A stretch of DNA of 64,000 nucleotides from Vibrio celticus. GTDB taxonomy: Bacteria; Pseudomonadota; Gammaproteobacteria; Enterobacterales; Vibrionaceae. A program made the translations under genes and the position numbers. Numbering within the stretch: position 1 is the stretch's first letter; each line of letters opens with the position of its first letter. Positions 63,577 through 64,000 of the stretch are shown in pieces. The stretch covers positions 1,952,908 to 2,016,907 of the forward strand of contig NZ_AP025464.1 in assembly GCF_024347335.1 (NCBI RefSeq), given 5' to 3'. The notes beneath the pieces are model-generated. The model saw nothing but the letters and a program-made list of their open reading frames with translations, was not told the origin of the DNA and searched no databases.

Positions 63577-64000
63577 GGTTCTGTCGCAAACAGGAGTGCT
63601 GAGTTAGGATATCCGTCAGCATTCATTACCTTTGACATTATGACTATCAACTTTTCCGGTCGCCACTTTCCTTCCTGCATCATCCTTCAGGCCATTCGCT
63701 ATTGCGTTTCTTATAAACTCAGCTACCGTGAAATCGAAGAGATATTTGCTGAGCGAGGTATCGATACTGATCACTCAACCATCAACCGGTGGGTCATCAG
63801 ATATGCGCCATTGCTGGAGCATCGAGCTCGTGGAAGAAAGAAACCTGTCGCGGCTTCGTGGCGGATGGACGAGACTTACATTAACGTCAAAGGTCAGTGG
63901 AAGTATTACTACCGGGCCGTCGATAAGTACGGCTGTATTATTGATTTTTTACTGTGCGATCGTCGTGACGAGAAAGCTGCTCGTGCCTTTTTCACCAAGG
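63577..64000 (+). mobile_element. IS6-family insertion sequence, right copy (cut by window end)
   Basis: Starts with GGTTCTGTCGCAAACAGG and runs off the window. Orientation opposite to the copy at 50588, and nearly the same sequence. Confidence 0.88.
63640..64000 (+). CDS. IS6-family transposase, partial
   Basis: First 120 codons of a transposase equal to that of the left copy apart from a few residues (RYCVSYK for RYYVSYK; EEIFAERG for EEILAERG; VIRYAP for VIKYAP). First catalytic Asp in WRMDETYINV. Truncated only by the window edge. Confidence 0.88.
   Translation, partial: MTINFSGRHFPSCIILQAIRYCVSYKLSYREIEEIFAERGIDTDHSTINRWVIRYAPLLEHRARGRKKPVAASWRMDETYINVKGQWKYYYRAVDKYGCIIDFLLCDRRDEKAARAFFTK

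Overview
The window looks like part of a Vibrio genome, most likely the second chromosome of a Splendidus-clade-like species. The evidence is an OmpU-type porin, an scs thiol-disulfide operon, a kbl-tdh pair, a Shy-type M23 endopeptidase, a long HD-GYP regulator and an OmpA/PstS-like pair, all with moderate GC and Vibrio-like codon use. Species and chromosome are inferred from gene content only. No tRNA, rRNA or CRISPR array was seen.

Layout. 1-14.3 kb is ordinary backbone: an EmrD-like exporter, small conserved proteins, a glutaredoxin-like protein, an EamA transporter, a porin, an AstE/AspA-like hydrolase, the scsA?-B-D-C operon, a large MscS channel and a RecX-like protein. 14.4-25.1 kb is an accessory block bounded by broken genes. 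It holds a polar amino-acid-type ABC importer in one run with two ureohydrolases and, divergently, a LysR regulator, a creatinase and an EamA exporter; an IS5-type element sits exactly at the end of the last gene. 25.4-30 kb carries an orphan protein, the OmpA/PstS-like pair, a secreted protein and an aldo/keto reductase. 30.1-33.3 kb is a pile of three insertion sequences (ISL3, IS4 fragment, ISAs1). 33.4-50.2 kb is again backbone: cytochrome b561, TPR protein, M23 peptidase, YbjQ, LysR/EamA, HD-GYP protein, YcdX-like PHP phosphatase, cytochrome b562, PepSY protein, LysR/VOC and kbl-tdh.

50.2-64 kb is an island after tdh, bracketed by two IS6-type elements in opposite orientation. Its core is a guanidine-degradation operon: ABC importer, two carboxyguanidine deiminase subunits (formerly urea-carboxylase-associated proteins), guanidine carboxylase (usually annotated urea carboxylase) and allophanate hydrolase. 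Together they would turn guanidine into ammonia and CO2.

The most notable observation is regulatory. The operon begins with a clear guanidine-I (ykkC) riboswitch, and a second, structurally unrelated guanidine-II (mini-ykkC) riboswitch lies inside the operon, immediately ahead of the carboxylase gene. Upstream of the first riboswitch are a textbook -24/-12 sigma-54 promoter and an NtrC-like enhancer site. The operon therefore appears to be gated by nitrogen starvation and twice by the substrate. With the creatinase/ureohydrolase cluster 30 kb away, the window holds two independently acquired modules for taking nitrogen from guanidino compounds.
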